Shown one piece after another: positions 50,580-59,676 of a DNA stretch of 64,000 bases. Each line of letters starts with the position of its first letter. Within the stretch, counting starts at the first letter, position 1. A model generated the notes under the pieces. It was not told the DNA's origin and did no database searches. It saw nothing but the letters and a program-made list of their open reading frames with translations. Position numbers and translations under genes: made by a program. This DNA comes from Telluria sp042683405 (lineage in GTDB: Bacteria > Pseudomonadota > Gammaproteobacteria > Burkholderiales > Burkholderiaceae_D), in NCBI RefSeq assembly GCF_042683405.1, contig NZ_JBHUJS010000003.1, forward strand, positions 62,001 to 126,000. The letters run 5' to 3'.

Positions 50580-50728
50580 AATCGATAATGACTTCAAAAA
50601 AACAAATGGCTGTGCCGGGCTGTCCAGCTCGGGGCCGAGCTCGACCGTTACTAACGAACACTCAATGTGCTAGATCGTCGCTCGCAAGGAGGTAACAGCT
50701 TCTGCAGATAACATGGAACCCTAGAGTG

Positions 50729-52006
50729 CTAGAGTCTGCCGTCTGCGCTGCCGGCAGGCAGGAGTGCTTTAACATCAAACAATATTGCGTTTTGCTTTCC
50801 AAACGACTTGATTCCTTGTGCCCCCATTCTCCTAAATTCATCGTGACCCACCGCTAGAATAATGGCATCATAAGATTCGCAAGATGGCATATCAGTTAGG
50901 CACTGGAGCTTATACTCATGCAGCGCTTCTTCGGGGTCAATCCAAGGATCGTAGATATCTACCGCGCAGTGATATGCCTGGAGATAACGCACTAAATCGA
51001 CAACTTTTGTATTACGCAAGTCGGGACAGTTCTCCTTGAACGCCAAGCCGAGCACAAGAACTCGACTTTTTAGTACCGGCATGCCGCCCTTCAATAGCAA
51101 CTTGATAGTCTCATCCGCTACATGCTGCGCAACGCGGTCATTTACGCGGCGGCCAGCAAGAATTACCTCGGGATGATATCCAACCTCTTGCGCCTTGTGC
51201 GTGAGGTAATAGGGGTCGACGCCAATGCAGTGCCCCCCCACGAGTCCTGGGCGGAAAGGTAAAAAATTCCATTTCGTACCCGCTGCTTCTAGCACTTCAG
51301 TTGTATCGATTCCCAACCTATGAAACAATAGACTGAGCTCGTTCATCAGAGCAATGTTAGTGTCTCGTTGGGTGTTCTCGATCACTTTCGCAGCTTCAGC
51401 AACTCTAATGCTACTCGTTCTCCAAGTCCCAGCTGTAATTATGCTTCCATAGAGCGAATCAATTGCAAGTGCAGCCTCGGGAGTACTTCCACTGGTAATT
51501 TTTTTTATTTTGGTGAGAGTATTGACTTTATCGCCGGGATTAATACGCTCAGGACTGTAGCCGCAGAAAAACCCTTTATTAAACACTAGACCGGACGCTT
51601 TCTCTAGAATCGGCACACATACTTCCTCCGTACAGCCGGGGTAGACGGTGGACTCGTATATCACGACGGAACCAGGTTTCAGAACGCCGCCAATGACTTT
51701 GGACGCCGCAATGATGGGGCCTAGGTCAGGGCGATTCGCCGCATCTATAGGCGTAGGCACCGTCACAATAAAAATTTCACATTCAAGTAATTTACGGGCA
51801 TCACAAGTGAAATTGAGAAATTCGGCTGCTCTAATATTCTCGAGGGCAACCTCCATGGTTCGATCTTTTCCCGACCGCAACTCCTCAATTCGGCAGTGGT
51901 CAATATCAAATCCAACCACAGGTCGACGCTTGCCGAACTCAACCGCAAGCGGCAACCCTACGTAGCCCAAGCCAACTACCGCAATTTTTTTATTGTCAAT
52001 ATCCAT
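50729..52006 (-). CDS. TviB-like UDP-N-acetylglucosamine 6-dehydrogenase
   Basis: A 425-residue nucleotide-sugar dehydrogenase. The NAD-binding start IAVVGLGYVGLPLAVEFG is intact, as are TVPTPIDAANRPDLGPI, YESTVYPGCTEEVC, the catalytic cysteine motif GLVGGHCIGVDPYYLTHKAQ and GLAFKENCPDLRNTKVVDL. It oxidises UDP-GlcNAc or UDP-ManNAc at C6 twice, giving an aminouronic acid donor. The closest named type by pattern is TviB of the Vi capsule. A role in an aminouronic-acid-containing polymer is inferred. Confidence 0.93.
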   Translation of the reverse strand: MDIDNKKIAVVGLGYVGLPLAVEFGKRRPVVGFDIDHCRIEELRSGKDRTMEVALENIRAAEFLNFTCDARKLLECEIFIVTVPTPIDAANRPDLGPIIAASKVIGGVLKPGSVVIYESTVYPGCTEEVCVPILEKASGLVFNKGFFCGYSPERINPGDKVNTLTKIKKITSGSTPEAALAIDSLYGSIITAGTWRTSSIRVAEAAKVIENTQRDTNIALMNELSLLFHRLGIDTTEVLEAAGTKWNFLPFRPGLVGGHCIGVDPYYLTHKAQEVGYHPEVILAGRRVNDRVAQHVADETIKLLLKGGMPVLKSRVLVLGLAFKENCPDLRNTKVVDLVRYLQAYHCAVDIYDPWIDPEEALHEYKLQCLTDMPSCESYDAIILAVGHDEFRRMGAQGIKSFGKQNAILFDVKALLPAGSADGRL

Positions 52007-52143
52007 TTAGAAATCCAAAATAGTCCCGAATAGAGTTTGGCGACTCAGCAGTGACTGATTTGACGTTAATCGGAACCAGAGTCTTGCTCAACGCCGCACA
52101 AACAGGTTACTCAACAATAGGAGGCCAGCTCACCCACTGGGCA

Positions 52144-54375
52144 CTAATATTTATATTGCGCATATCGGTATTTGCCATACTTAGAACTAAAACCATAACC
52201 ACCAATTCGGTGTCGAAGATCGTTAAACACAACACCTGCGACATTATGGCCAGCTTGGCGGAGTCGCTTGACCGTTTCGCCGACATCACCCATCGTGCTC
52301 ACGTCACCACGTACGACGTTGAAAATTGCGCCGACGTGTGGGGCCACAATGAGGGCATCCGTCACCGCCAGAACGGGAGCCGTATCGATAACAACATAGT
52401 CGTAGCGTTCCGCTACGTTTTCTAGCAACGCTGCGAAGTACGGATGCTCCAGAAGTTCCGCAGGGCGCGGCGGTAAAACGCCAGTAGTGAGGAAGTCCAC
52501 CCCTTCGACAACGTTGACATGCACTGCGGTATCAAACGTGCGCTGGCCTAGTATGATTTCAGACAGTCCGCCCTCACGGCTTAGGCCGAAGTAACGCTGT
52601 AAATAACCCTTGCGCAAATCGCCATCGATCAGAAGCACTTTCTTGCCGGCCGAGGCGAGCACCGTCGCGAAGTTGACTGAGACGAACGACTTGCCTACAC
52701 CTGGCGTCGGGCCAGTGATCATCACAATTTTGTTCTTCGCCCCAAGTAAGGAGAACTGCAACGACGTACGGAAGCTACGTAGAGCCTCGATAGCACCTTC
52801 AGTTGGATCAGCCTGAGCAAGCACTGCTAATTTTTGCTTGCCGCTGCTCATGTCTGCAAAAAGCGACTCTTGCTTACTGCTGTGCGGTATTGCGGCACTG
52901 ATCGGTAAACCGAGCGCGCGTTCCACCTCGCCCGGATCTTGTATTCCGCCGAACAGCGATTTTTTAATGAATGCCACAATAACGCCGATGAACAGTCCTG
53001 CGATCAGCGCAATCGCTACCATCAGCGACCGTTTAGGGCGGACCGGCACTAGCGCGACAACGGCATCATCGATCAGGCGAACGTTCCCCACCTTGCTGGC
53101 CTTCACGAGACGAAGCTGCTGTGCGCTGTTCAGTAGCGACGTGTACAGATCTGTATTAACTTTTATGTCTCGGGTTAGGCGCAGCACGTCCTGCTCAATC
53201 TGCGGCATTTTGCGGATCCGCGCGTTAACTGAGCCGAGTTCACTGTTAAGGGTCTGCATCTGCTGGGTAACTGCCACAACCAACGGATTGCTAGGCTGGT
53301 AGCGTGTGAGCAGTTCGTCCCGCTTCTGCTTCAACTCGATAAGCCGGGTCTGCGAGAGTACGGACTGCTGCAGGACAGATTTAGCTTCTTCACCGAGGTC
53401 CACCGTACCACGGCTATTGCGCAGGGCGTTATAGTTGGCCTCCGCTTGTTCGAGATTGCGCTTCATTTCTGGAAGCTGCTTCTCAAGAAACGCCAACGAC
53501 TTTTCCGCCTCTTCCGACTTGCGTTCTACGTTTTGGCGCAGGTATTCGCGCCCAATTTCATTAAGGGTCGCTGCGGTTTGCACGCGGTCGGCACCTTCTA
53601 GCGAAACGCCAAGCATGCCCGACTGCTTTCCTTTTTCTGAAATAGTAAGCGCTTGCTGAAGCTGTTCCACTGTTTTGAGTAATGGATTGCGCACTATCGT
53701 GAAGGATGCTCCAGCTTTCGCATTTAACTCGGCCACTTCCACTACCAATTCACCAAACGACGTCTCGATAGAGAGCCTTTCCCCTACACGCCCTTTAGTC
53801 TCTATTCCTGCGGCACTCTGAGTAATCACGTAACTGTTATTACCAGCCGCTGTCAGCAGAAAAGGTTGCCCTTCTAGGGAAACGGGCACGTTGAAGCTGG
53901 AAATTCTTGCTTTTTCTGCGCCCCAGGCATAGCCCCCGAATCCGAATAGGCCCGGCTCGGAAAGCTCCGTCTTGCCACGGGCGAGCCAGTTCCCGAATAA
54001 CGGGAAACGCGTCGGCGTTACGCTTAAGTCGAGCCGAGCGTTGGCTACCGCGCGGGATACCACATAGCGTGAGCGAATGATCTCGATTTCCGCTGTAGAC
54101 GCGGACTTCATCTCGAACGCGCCGGCCAGGTCGCCCAGCATCATGCCACCGGGTGCTCCGCCATCCTCCACCTGTATCAGGATGTTCGATTGGTAAATCG
54201 GCGTCGCTATCATTGCGTAGGCGCCGCCCAGCAGTGTTACCACAAGTGCAATTACGGTGATGAGCCAGCGGCTCTCGATCAGGACGTCAAGGTACTCGGC
54301 CAGGTCGAAGGAGTCATTGTCCTGTTCCATGCCTGAGCTGGGGTTCTGTACGTTGGGAGTGACCGGTTGATTCAT
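52144..54375 (-). CDS. wzc: Polysaccharide co-polymerase/tyrosine autokinase Wzc
   Basis: A 743-residue Wzz/Wzc protein controlling chain length. The N-terminal Wzz domain has membrane segment one (WLITVIALVVTLLGGAYAMI) and a long periplasmic coiled coil. The second segment is SLMVAIALIAGLFIGVIVAF. The C-terminal BY-kinase has Walker A (MITGPTPGVGKSFVSVNFA), Walker A' (VLLIDGDLRKG), Walker B (YVVIDTAPVLAVTDA) and a tyrosine-rich tail (YGFSSKYGKYRYAQYKY). It pairs with the Wzb phosphatase upstream. Confidence 0.96.
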   Translation of the reverse strand: MNQPVTPNVQNPSSGMEQDNDSFDLAEYLDVLIESRWLITVIALVVTLLGGAYAMIATPIYQSNILIQVEDGGAPGGMMLGDLAGAFEMKSASTAEIEIIRSRYVVSRAVANARLDLSVTPTRFPLFGNWLARGKTELSEPGLFGFGGYAWGAEKARISSFNVPVSLEGQPFLLTAAGNNSYVITQSAAGIETKGRVGERLSIETSFGELVVEVAELNAKAGASFTIVRNPLLKTVEQLQQALTISEKGKQSGMLGVSLEGADRVQTAATLNEIGREYLRQNVERKSEEAEKSLAFLEKQLPEMKRNLEQAEANYNALRNSRGTVDLGEEAKSVLQQSVLSQTRLIELKQKRDELLTRYQPSNPLVVAVTQQMQTLNSELGSVNARIRKMPQIEQDVLRLTRDIKVNTDLYTSLLNSAQQLRLVKASKVGNVRLIDDAVVALVPVRPKRSLMVAIALIAGLFIGVIVAFIKKSLFGGIQDPGEVERALGLPISAAIPHSSKQESLFADMSSGKQKLAVLAQADPTEGAIEALRSFRTSLQFSLLGAKNKIVMITGPTPGVGKSFVSVNFATVLASAGKKVLLIDGDLRKGYLQRYFGLSREGGLSEIILGQRTFDTAVHVNVVEGVDFLTTGVLPPRPAELLEHPYFAALLENVAERYDYVVIDTAPVLAVTDALIVAPHVGAIFNVVRGDVSTMGDVGETVKRLRQAGHNVAGVVFNDLRHRIGGYGFSSKYGKYRYAQYKY

Positions 54376-54422
54376 TTGTATCTGATTTAGTTAGTTGGAT
54401 CGGCGGTTGCGTGGTCAGATTA

Positions 54423-54857
54423 CTAGGCTATCTGTGCGATCTGTCCTGCCCATACTTGCACGCCATCTTCGATCAGCCGCTGCGCATGACGGAATTTGTC
54501 GATGCCTTCCCGGTATGGGTCGGGAATGTCCGACTTGGCTGATTCGCCCAGGCGGAACACTTTTCCACGTGCGCCGCTGTACTGGCTTTCGATGTAACGC
54601 TTTTGCTCCACGTCCATAACGAGGATGAGGTCCGCCTCAGATACAAGCGCCTGCGAGATCTGCTGCGCTACGTGCCCACTGATATCGAGCCGCTGCTCCG
54701 CCATCAGCGTAATCGCGTGCGGGTCTGCACCCTTACCTACCAATGCGCCCAAGCCAGCCGACTTCACGTTGTGTCGCGGCAGCGCGCGCTTGAGCAGAGC
54801 TTCGGCCATCGGGCTGCGGCAGATGTTTCCGATGCATACGACTAGAATGTTATTCAT
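54423..54857 (-). CDS. wzb: Low-molecular-weight protein tyrosine phosphatase Wzb
   Basis: A 144-residue LMW-PTP. The catalytic loop CX5R is seen as VVCIGNICRSPMAEALL (Cys8, Arg14 approximately) and the general acid as DIPDPYREG near residue 118. Wzb removes phosphate from the tyrosine cluster of Wzc, and this cycle is needed for export and polymerisation. It overlaps wza by 4 bases and precedes wzc by 47 bp. Confidence 0.96.
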   Translation of the reverse strand: MNNILVVCIGNICRSPMAEALLKRALPRHNVKSAGLGALVGKGADPHAITLMAEQRLDISGHVAQQISQALVSEADLILVMDVEQKRYIESQYSGARGKVFRLGESAKSDIPDPYREGIDKFRHAQRLIEDGVQVWAGQIAQIA

Positions 54858-55981
54858 CGGTTGAGCTGCCCAACCGATGTCGCCGCAGTCGCTGCCGTCG
54901 GCAGGATCAAATTAATCACGCGGTTATAACGTGCCAGGCCGGAGGCATCCACGAACACCACGTCATGCGGATTCAGCTCGAAGCCTTCCGCCATCGCCAA
55001 CGCCACTGGCGAACCGGCGTCTAGGTTGTACACCACCGGCTCCGGCATGTTCGCGCCACGTACCACATACACCTGGCGTGCCGCGCTGCTCAGTTGATTC
55101 AGGCCGCCCGCTTCACCCAGCGCGGCAGCCAGCGTCAGCTTGCCGTTATGCATAGGCAGCGCCGAAGGCTTGTTGACCTCACCCAGCACATACACCTTGC
55201 CCTCATCGCGGCTCGGAATACGCACCACGTCGCCCGGCGCCAGCATCAGGCGCGACATATCCGCACCCTGGCGCACCAGCTGCGGAATATTCACTGGGTA
55301 CGACACGCCTCCGCGCGCCACAATCACCTGGCTCTGGTCCGCGGTCGGCAGGAAACCACCTGCACGGCTCACTGCTTCCAGCAGCGTCATCGGCACGTCG
55401 TCGATCGCCTGGCTGCCCGGAGCCTTCACGTCGCCGTCGATGAACACCTTCTTGCTGCGGTACGCCAGCACGCGCAGGGTAAGGTCAGGATTCTTGATGG
55501 ACTCCACCAGGCGCTTGGACAGCAGGCTGCGCGCCTCGATCTCCGTCATGCCGGCCACCTTGATCGGGCCGACGTACGGGAACTGGATCATGCCCTGGCT
55601 GTCCACCACGAAGGCGGCCGGCGATTGCGCGCCGGAGCTCGACAGCGCCTGGGCGCCGGTCGCAGCAATGTTCAGTTCAGGGTGGTTCCACACCAGGATC
55701 GACAGCAGGTCGCCCGGGCCGATCACGTACGGACGCGCTTCGCCGAACAGGGCTTGCACGCGCTTGTCGGCGTTCTGCTCCTTGGCGATGCGCTCTTCCT
55801 GGATCAGGTCGGGGGTGATCAGCTTGATGACCGGCTCGGGCATCGGCGCGGTGTGGGTGCTCGGCACGCGGTCGACATCGATGCGCATGCCCGGCTCCAT
55901 GTTGGCGCAGCCGGTAAGAACAATAGGGAACACGGCGACAAAGCTCGCAAGCTTCAGCGCCCTAGACAGGGTGACAGACAT
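54854..55981 (-). CDS. wza: Outer-membrane polysaccharide export lipoprotein Wza
   Basis: A 375-residue outer-membrane export channel protein. The signal peptide ends in a lipobox (FPIVLTGCANME, Cys about residue 25). The Poly_export domain is seen as YVIGPGDLLSILVWNHPELN, followed by SLBB repeats (VFIDGDVKAPGSQAIDDVPM; VYVLGEVNKPSALPMHNGKL). It is the first gene of the minus-strand polysaccharide operon, with a 559-bp leader region upstream. Confidence 0.96.
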   Translation of the reverse strand: MSVTLSRALKLASFVAVFPIVLTGCANMEPGMRIDVDRVPSTHTAPMPEPVIKLITPDLIQEERIAKEQNADKRVQALFGEARPYVIGPGDLLSILVWNHPELNIAATGAQALSSSGAQSPAAFVVDSQGMIQFPYVGPIKVAGMTEIEARSLLSKRLVESIKNPDLTLRVLAYRSKKVFIDGDVKAPGSQAIDDVPMTLLEAVSRAGGFLPTADQSQVIVARGGVSYPVNIPQLVRQGADMSRLMLAPGDVVRIPSRDEGKVYVLGEVNKPSALPMHNGKLTLAAALGEAGGLNQLSSAARQVYVVRGANMPEPVVYNLDAGSPVALAMAEGFELNPHDVVFVDASGLARYNRVINLILPTAATAATSVGQLNR

Positions 55982-56540
55982 CGATTTTTCCGGTGACTCT
56001 TCAGGCCTACAGTTTGGATACGGTGCTGGTTTTTTTATATTTATGTGCCACTTTTACCAGTAAGCAATTGCCATGAGACCGGAAAAGTACCACTACAACC
56101 AACTAACCCCGCATTGTACACACGGAATTTCCTAGGTCCAAGCATTATGACGGGCGGCATTGTCAGCCTGGACAGAGCGAAAAACAACGGTAAATACGAT
56201 TATTTCAGTGAGCAATATGGCATACAGATGTCAGTGTGAAATCTCACCTACAGCCGCAAGGGCTCCCGCTGAGCCTGCTCCCCCGCAACTGCGGGGCGAC
56301 GATTATCAAAAGTGGTGTGCGAATGGTATTAGTGCCAAAGTGCAATAATCACCCAATGTAACGCCATTGTGTAAATATGTCAGTGTTATGTAATCAAATG
56401 TCGCTGCAAATTATTTCGGCATGTCGCATTTTTGCCATTCGAATGATTCGGTAGCCCTTTATAAGGTTGTCGCAGCGCAACATTCGGTTTTTTGAACGCA
56501 GCAGAATCAGGCCACCGACGCTTGAACGGAGGCTGATGAG
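55982..56540. other. 559-bp intergenic region upstream of wza
   Basis: No gene is supported here. It contains an inverted repeat GTGA, AATC, TCAC (56236-56247) and a hairpin CCCCGC, AACT, GCGGGG (56281-56296), plus an AT-rich stretch with repeated TGTAA/TGTGT motifs (56350-56440). It is the likely regulatory region for the polysaccharide operon. I could not assign a regulator or a clear sigma-54 or FliA promoter. Confidence 0.55.
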
Positions 56541-57734
56541 ATGGCGCTGTCCCGCATGCTGCCTGCTGTCCTGCTATCGCTGGTGGCGTCCGCCGCCCTT
56601 GCCCAAACCAAGGCCGAGATCGATGCGGCCAAGGCGGCGCTCGACCTCAAGGTGTATCAGGCCACGGTCAACGCGCTGATCGCCCAGCGCGAGGCGGAAG
56701 CGCGCAAGGCTACTGCGGAGGCGGAACGGGCGGAACTGCTGGCCCGCCTGCCGCCGGCATCCAGCAAAGCGCTGCCTGGCGAGATGGACGTGTCCAAATT
56801 CGGCGCCGCCGGCCTGGTGAGGGCTTTCGACCTGGCTCGGGAGCTGGCGCCGGAGGTGTGCGCCGCCCTGCCCTCGGGCGCGCGCACGGTCGTCCACGAT
56901 CCGCAGTCTACCCAGGGCGTGGTCACTGCCCGTATCGTCAACGATGGCATCGCGCACATGAACCGCAGCCTGGAGCAGCAGGCGCGCGAGCTACAGGATG
57001 TGATCGACCGGTACACGCCCGCCGGCACCAAGCGCACGCAGCTCTCCGCGGTGGGGCTGGCGGCAGTGCCGGCGGTGGTCAAATCGCTGGCGGACATCAC
57101 CGGCCTGTTCAAGACGGACTTGACCGCGCAAGGCATTGCGTATGGGGATGGCGCGCGTGAGCTGTTCACTACGGCGCTGGCGCAGTCGTGCCCAGACAAG
57201 CTGATTGGCTTCGGCAGGGGCTACCTCGGTGAGCTGGATCCGGCCCAGCACGCGCAACTGGTTGCGCGGGTGCGTGCGCTGGTCCTGCTGCGGGGGCAGA
57301 ACGCCAATCGCATCGCCGTGATCGAGCGGCTGGCGGATGCCGCCAAGGGCGACCTCAAGAAGGAGCTCGGCCGCGTGGCGGACACCGCCAGCGAACTGCT
57401 GGAAGCGGTCGACGAGTTCGTCGAATCGCTCAAAGTCGGCGAGGCCAGCGACAAGAGCCCGCTCTACAACGCGGCGCGTTACATGGGCTATGCGAACCGC
57501 GTGCGCGACGCGCTCGTGCTGGACTTCGCCTTGCGGCTTGAGGGGCTCACGCTGGTCAAGGACAACCTGTTCACCGGCCAGCACGTGCGGCTGTCTGGCG
57601 TGGCGTTCCTGTGGTACCGGGTGCACGAGCCGGACGGCCGCCTGCGCACAGCGAACACCGTGCGCCGTATCACGCAGCCCGTACGCGTCGACCTGCGCGG
57701 CGCCGATGCCACAGACACCTTCTGGTCCCGCTAA
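56541..57734 (+). CDS. Hypothetical exported coiled-coil protein
   Basis: A 397-residue protein with a signal peptide (MALSRMLPAVLLSLVASAAL, cleaved near ALAQ) and a first part rich in Ala/Lys/Glu with heptads (KAEIDAAKAALDLKVYQATV). The rest is alpha-helical (ELQDVIDRYTPAGTKRTQLS, AVPAVVKSLADITGLFK), with a short C-terminal beta part (GVAFLWYRVHEPDG). I do not recognise the family. It is transcribed divergently from wza, so a link with envelope or polysaccharide biology is possible, but unproven. Confidence 0.8.
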   Translation: MALSRMLPAVLLSLVASAALAQTKAEIDAAKAALDLKVYQATVNALIAQREAEARKATAEAERAELLARLPPASSKALPGEMDVSKFGAAGLVRAFDLARELAPEVCAALPSGARTVVHDPQSTQGVVTARIVNDGIAHMNRSLEQQARELQDVIDRYTPAGTKRTQLSAVGLAAVPAVVKSLADITGLFKTDLTAQGIAYGDGARELFTTALAQSCPDKLIGFGRGYLGELDPAQHAQLVARVRALVLLRGQNANRIAVIERLADAAKGDLKKELGRVADTASELLEAVDEFVESLKVGEASDKSPLYNAARYMGYANRVRDALVLDFALRLEGLTLVKDNLFTGQHVRLSGVAFLWYRVHEPDGRLRTANTVRRITQPVRVDLRGADATDTFWSR

Positions 57735-57739
57735 CTCCC

Positions 57740-57769
57740 GGGGACTGTCCCCAGCAGGGACCGTCCCCT
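57740..57769. repeat. GGGGACTGTCCCC/GGGACCGTCCCC pair
   Basis: Perfect palindromes at 57740-57752 and 57758-57769 directly after the stop of the coiled-coil protein gene. These are members of the second hairpin family, analogous to the pair after flgN. Confidence 0.8.
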
Positions 57770-57774
57770 AATCC

Positions 57775-57950
57775 TTAGCCCGCCCCCTCCAACCATCGCC
57801 TCCTCAGGTACGCTGAACGCACCAGGAGGAGAAGCAGCCCGCAGACGAGCATTGCCGAATGGCTGGGCTCGGGTACCGTGCTGACGCTCAACAAAGCGGA
57901 ATCGGGCTGCCCGAATGCATCCCAACTCCCGGGTGCATCGGATTCCACGT
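57775..57950 (-). pseudogene. Truncated copy of a PEP-CTERM gene 3' end
   Basis: The minus strand reads APGSWDAFGQPDSALLS, then VPEPSHSAML and a hydrophobic stretch followed by Arg residues, the PEP-CTERM sorting signal. Its DNA at 57834-57949 is a close copy of 59727-59843 in the frameshifted PEP-CTERM gene downstream. The N-terminal part is replaced by a hairpin repeat pair. The copy lacks one base relative to the other and appears to be a remnant. Confidence 0.82.
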
Positions 57951-58001
57951 AAATGGGGACAGACCCCATTTCATATCCAAAAATGGGGTCTGTCCCCATT
58001 T
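57951..58001. repeat. REPIN-like hairpin pair beside the PEP-CTERM fragment
   Basis: Copies at 57951-57971 (ACAGA) and 57981-58001 (TCTGT), 30 bp apart, directly abutting the end of the duplicated PEP-CTERM sequence. The PEP-CTERM fragment is open through it in the frame MGTDPI and MGSVPI. It marks one edge of the duplication. Confidence 0.96.
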
Positions 58002-58140
58002 CAGGCGGAGGTGTGCTCCACTGCGCGATGCGACGCTGCCGCCAATGCCCGATAAAGGGTTCGCGCACCAGTATTGGCGATCGCCATCTGCCAATTTCAC
58101 CTGGCGCTACAGTCGGCCATGGGCCAAGCCCACTACGCCC

Positions 58141-59475
58141 CTACCCATTCTGCTTAGACAAAAGGCGCCGTTGAGCAGCGATGAACTCTCCCACTTCCTG
58201 CAAGTGCTCATGGCTCCACCGGCTTCCCGAAAGGTGCGGAATCACGACCACGAGCCTGCCGTCGTACACCTGATGATGCAAATATTTGCTTGGAGCGTAA
58301 GCGTGGCGAACAAAAGTTGAACTCAGTCCCCCGGTAAAGGCCCGCGCGAATTCGTTCACATGCCCAATACCCGTACAGATGATGAGCTCGGGAAGGTGTT
58401 CGTCCGCCCATTTGCGAACGACAGCGAGACGATGGTGGCGACACCAATCGAGGTAGCTCGCCTTCTCAACGAAGCCGGATTCCACCTGAGCTTCCGCTGA
58501 CCAATCAGCGACAGTCAGGCAAGGATACGGGTAGATGTTACCTTTAAAGAAACCGCGCGAACCGTGCACGAAAGGCTGGTACTTTTCAGCGAACGTGGGC
58601 CACTCCTCGACGCTGTACCCGTGGACCGCCGCGAGCAGTTTGAAAGCGTTTCGGTTGTAGTTGTATGCGCTTTGCCGTTCGATCGAATTCGTGGTATCCG
58701 TATCGTCCAGTTCCGAGCCCTCATAGTCGGAATCCCCGTGCTCAATGCCGAACAGCCATATCGATCGGAATTCTGGAGTGCCTGCATCGCCCCCATCGCA
58801 TCCGGACCATTTTCCCAGTGCCCACTCCCTGAATGACGCCGGGTCGCCAGTCTTACGAATGCCCACGAAGAACTCGAGGTACCCGGAAACCAGCCGGCCC
58901 TGATCATCCGTAAAGCTCTGCGTAGGCGTCAGTCCGATTGCGACAGGATCATTCCATTGTCCCTTACTCTTCCAATTTGCCAGCTCGGTGGCAAACTTCG
59001 TTGGAGTGCCAACTTGTTTTCCGCAGTAGGTGTTCAGGAATCGGTACACACCATCGACATAAGGACTACTGCGCGCCGCCACATTTGTCACGACGGTATA
59101 AACCCCCACTTGCATCAAGGGAACGTTCGGGCGATCGAGGCCAAAATCGCGCTCCATGCCACCGGTCAACGGCGCAGTCGAACCTTGATTAGCGCTGTAA
59201 TGCTTGAGCTCGATGATGCAAAGTGGGCGGGATGGCACCTCATCTTTCGCCAGTACGACGATGTCCAGGTTGCGCCGCTCGCCAGGTTCCTGTTGATACC
59301 CCATCTCCTGAATTGCCATCCAGCCGCACTGCCTCAAGTGGACCAGCAGCTCACCCTGCAGCGTTTTTTCAGGATTGCCGAAGCAGGATACTTCCAAGAG
59401 CGGTAACGCAGGAGTGGATTGCGGCCCCTTTTTGAAAAAGCGAACAACGTTTTCCTGCAGAGCTTTGAGGGGCAT
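58141..59475 (-). CDS. Putative PD-(D/E)XK nuclease-domain protein
   Basis: A 444-residue protein that I cannot name. The N-terminal about 120 residues fit a PD-(D/E)XK core: LQGELLVHLRQCGWMAIQEM (Glu), then RRNLDIVVLAKDEVPS (Asp) and PLCIIELKHYSANQGS (E-L-K), in the expected order and spacing. The C-terminal part (ELIICTGIGHVNEFARAFTG; GRLVVVIPHLSGSRWSHEHL) has a weak resemblance to uracil-DNA-glycosylase-like folds; I would not rely on it. AGGATGA precedes the ATG. It sits between a PEP-CTERM gene and a truncated copy of its 3' end, beside a hairpin pair. DNA repair or defence is possible but inferred. Confidence 0.7.
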   Translation of the reverse strand: MPLKALQENVVRFFKKGPQSTPALPLLEVSCFGNPEKTLQGELLVHLRQCGWMAIQEMGYQQEPGERRNLDIVVLAKDEVPSRPLCIIELKHYSANQGSTAPLTGGMERDFGLDRPNVPLMQVGVYTVVTNVAARSSPYVDGVYRFLNTYCGKQVGTPTKFATELANWKSKGQWNDPVAIGLTPTQSFTDDQGRLVSGYLEFFVGIRKTGDPASFREWALGKWSGCDGGDAGTPEFRSIWLFGIEHGDSDYEGSELDDTDTTNSIERQSAYNYNRNAFKLLAAVHGYSVEEWPTFAEKYQPFVHGSRGFFKGNIYPYPCLTVADWSAEAQVESGFVEKASYLDWCRHHRLAVVRKWADEHLPELIICTGIGHVNEFARAFTGGLSSTFVRHAYAPSKYLHHQVYDGRLVVVIPHLSGSRWSHEHLQEVGEFIAAQRRLLSKQNG

Positions 59476-59676
59476 ATTTCATCCTGTAATTGGAGCGCAT
59501 CGCTGAGGATCGCGTATGCCGATCATATTATTTCGACACGACAACGGTCAACGCTGCTCTTCAATACGTCACGGAGCGTAGTGATGCCGTCGGCTTCAAC
59601 TGACTATGCTAATACCAGCGCATTCGCTGAAGCCGAACCCGCGCCATCCCGAACAGGCATGGCGGAAATGACTAAC

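Noticed and set aside
1342..58001. CRISPR array as an explanation for the repeated hairpins
   Set aside because: Copies occur as isolated pairs kilobases apart, with 3-9 bp between members and no unique spacers or cas genes.
1342..58001. Assembly or vector contamination as the source of the repeats
   Set aside because: Copies lie in frame inside two different genes, differ in orientation and spacing, and some have decayed, which fits biological spread.
57951..58068. A new short PEP-CTERM protein starting upstream of the repeat pair
   Set aside because: The frame is open only because the repeat has no stops; the part upstream of it has no signal peptide, so the tail is better seen as a truncated copy.
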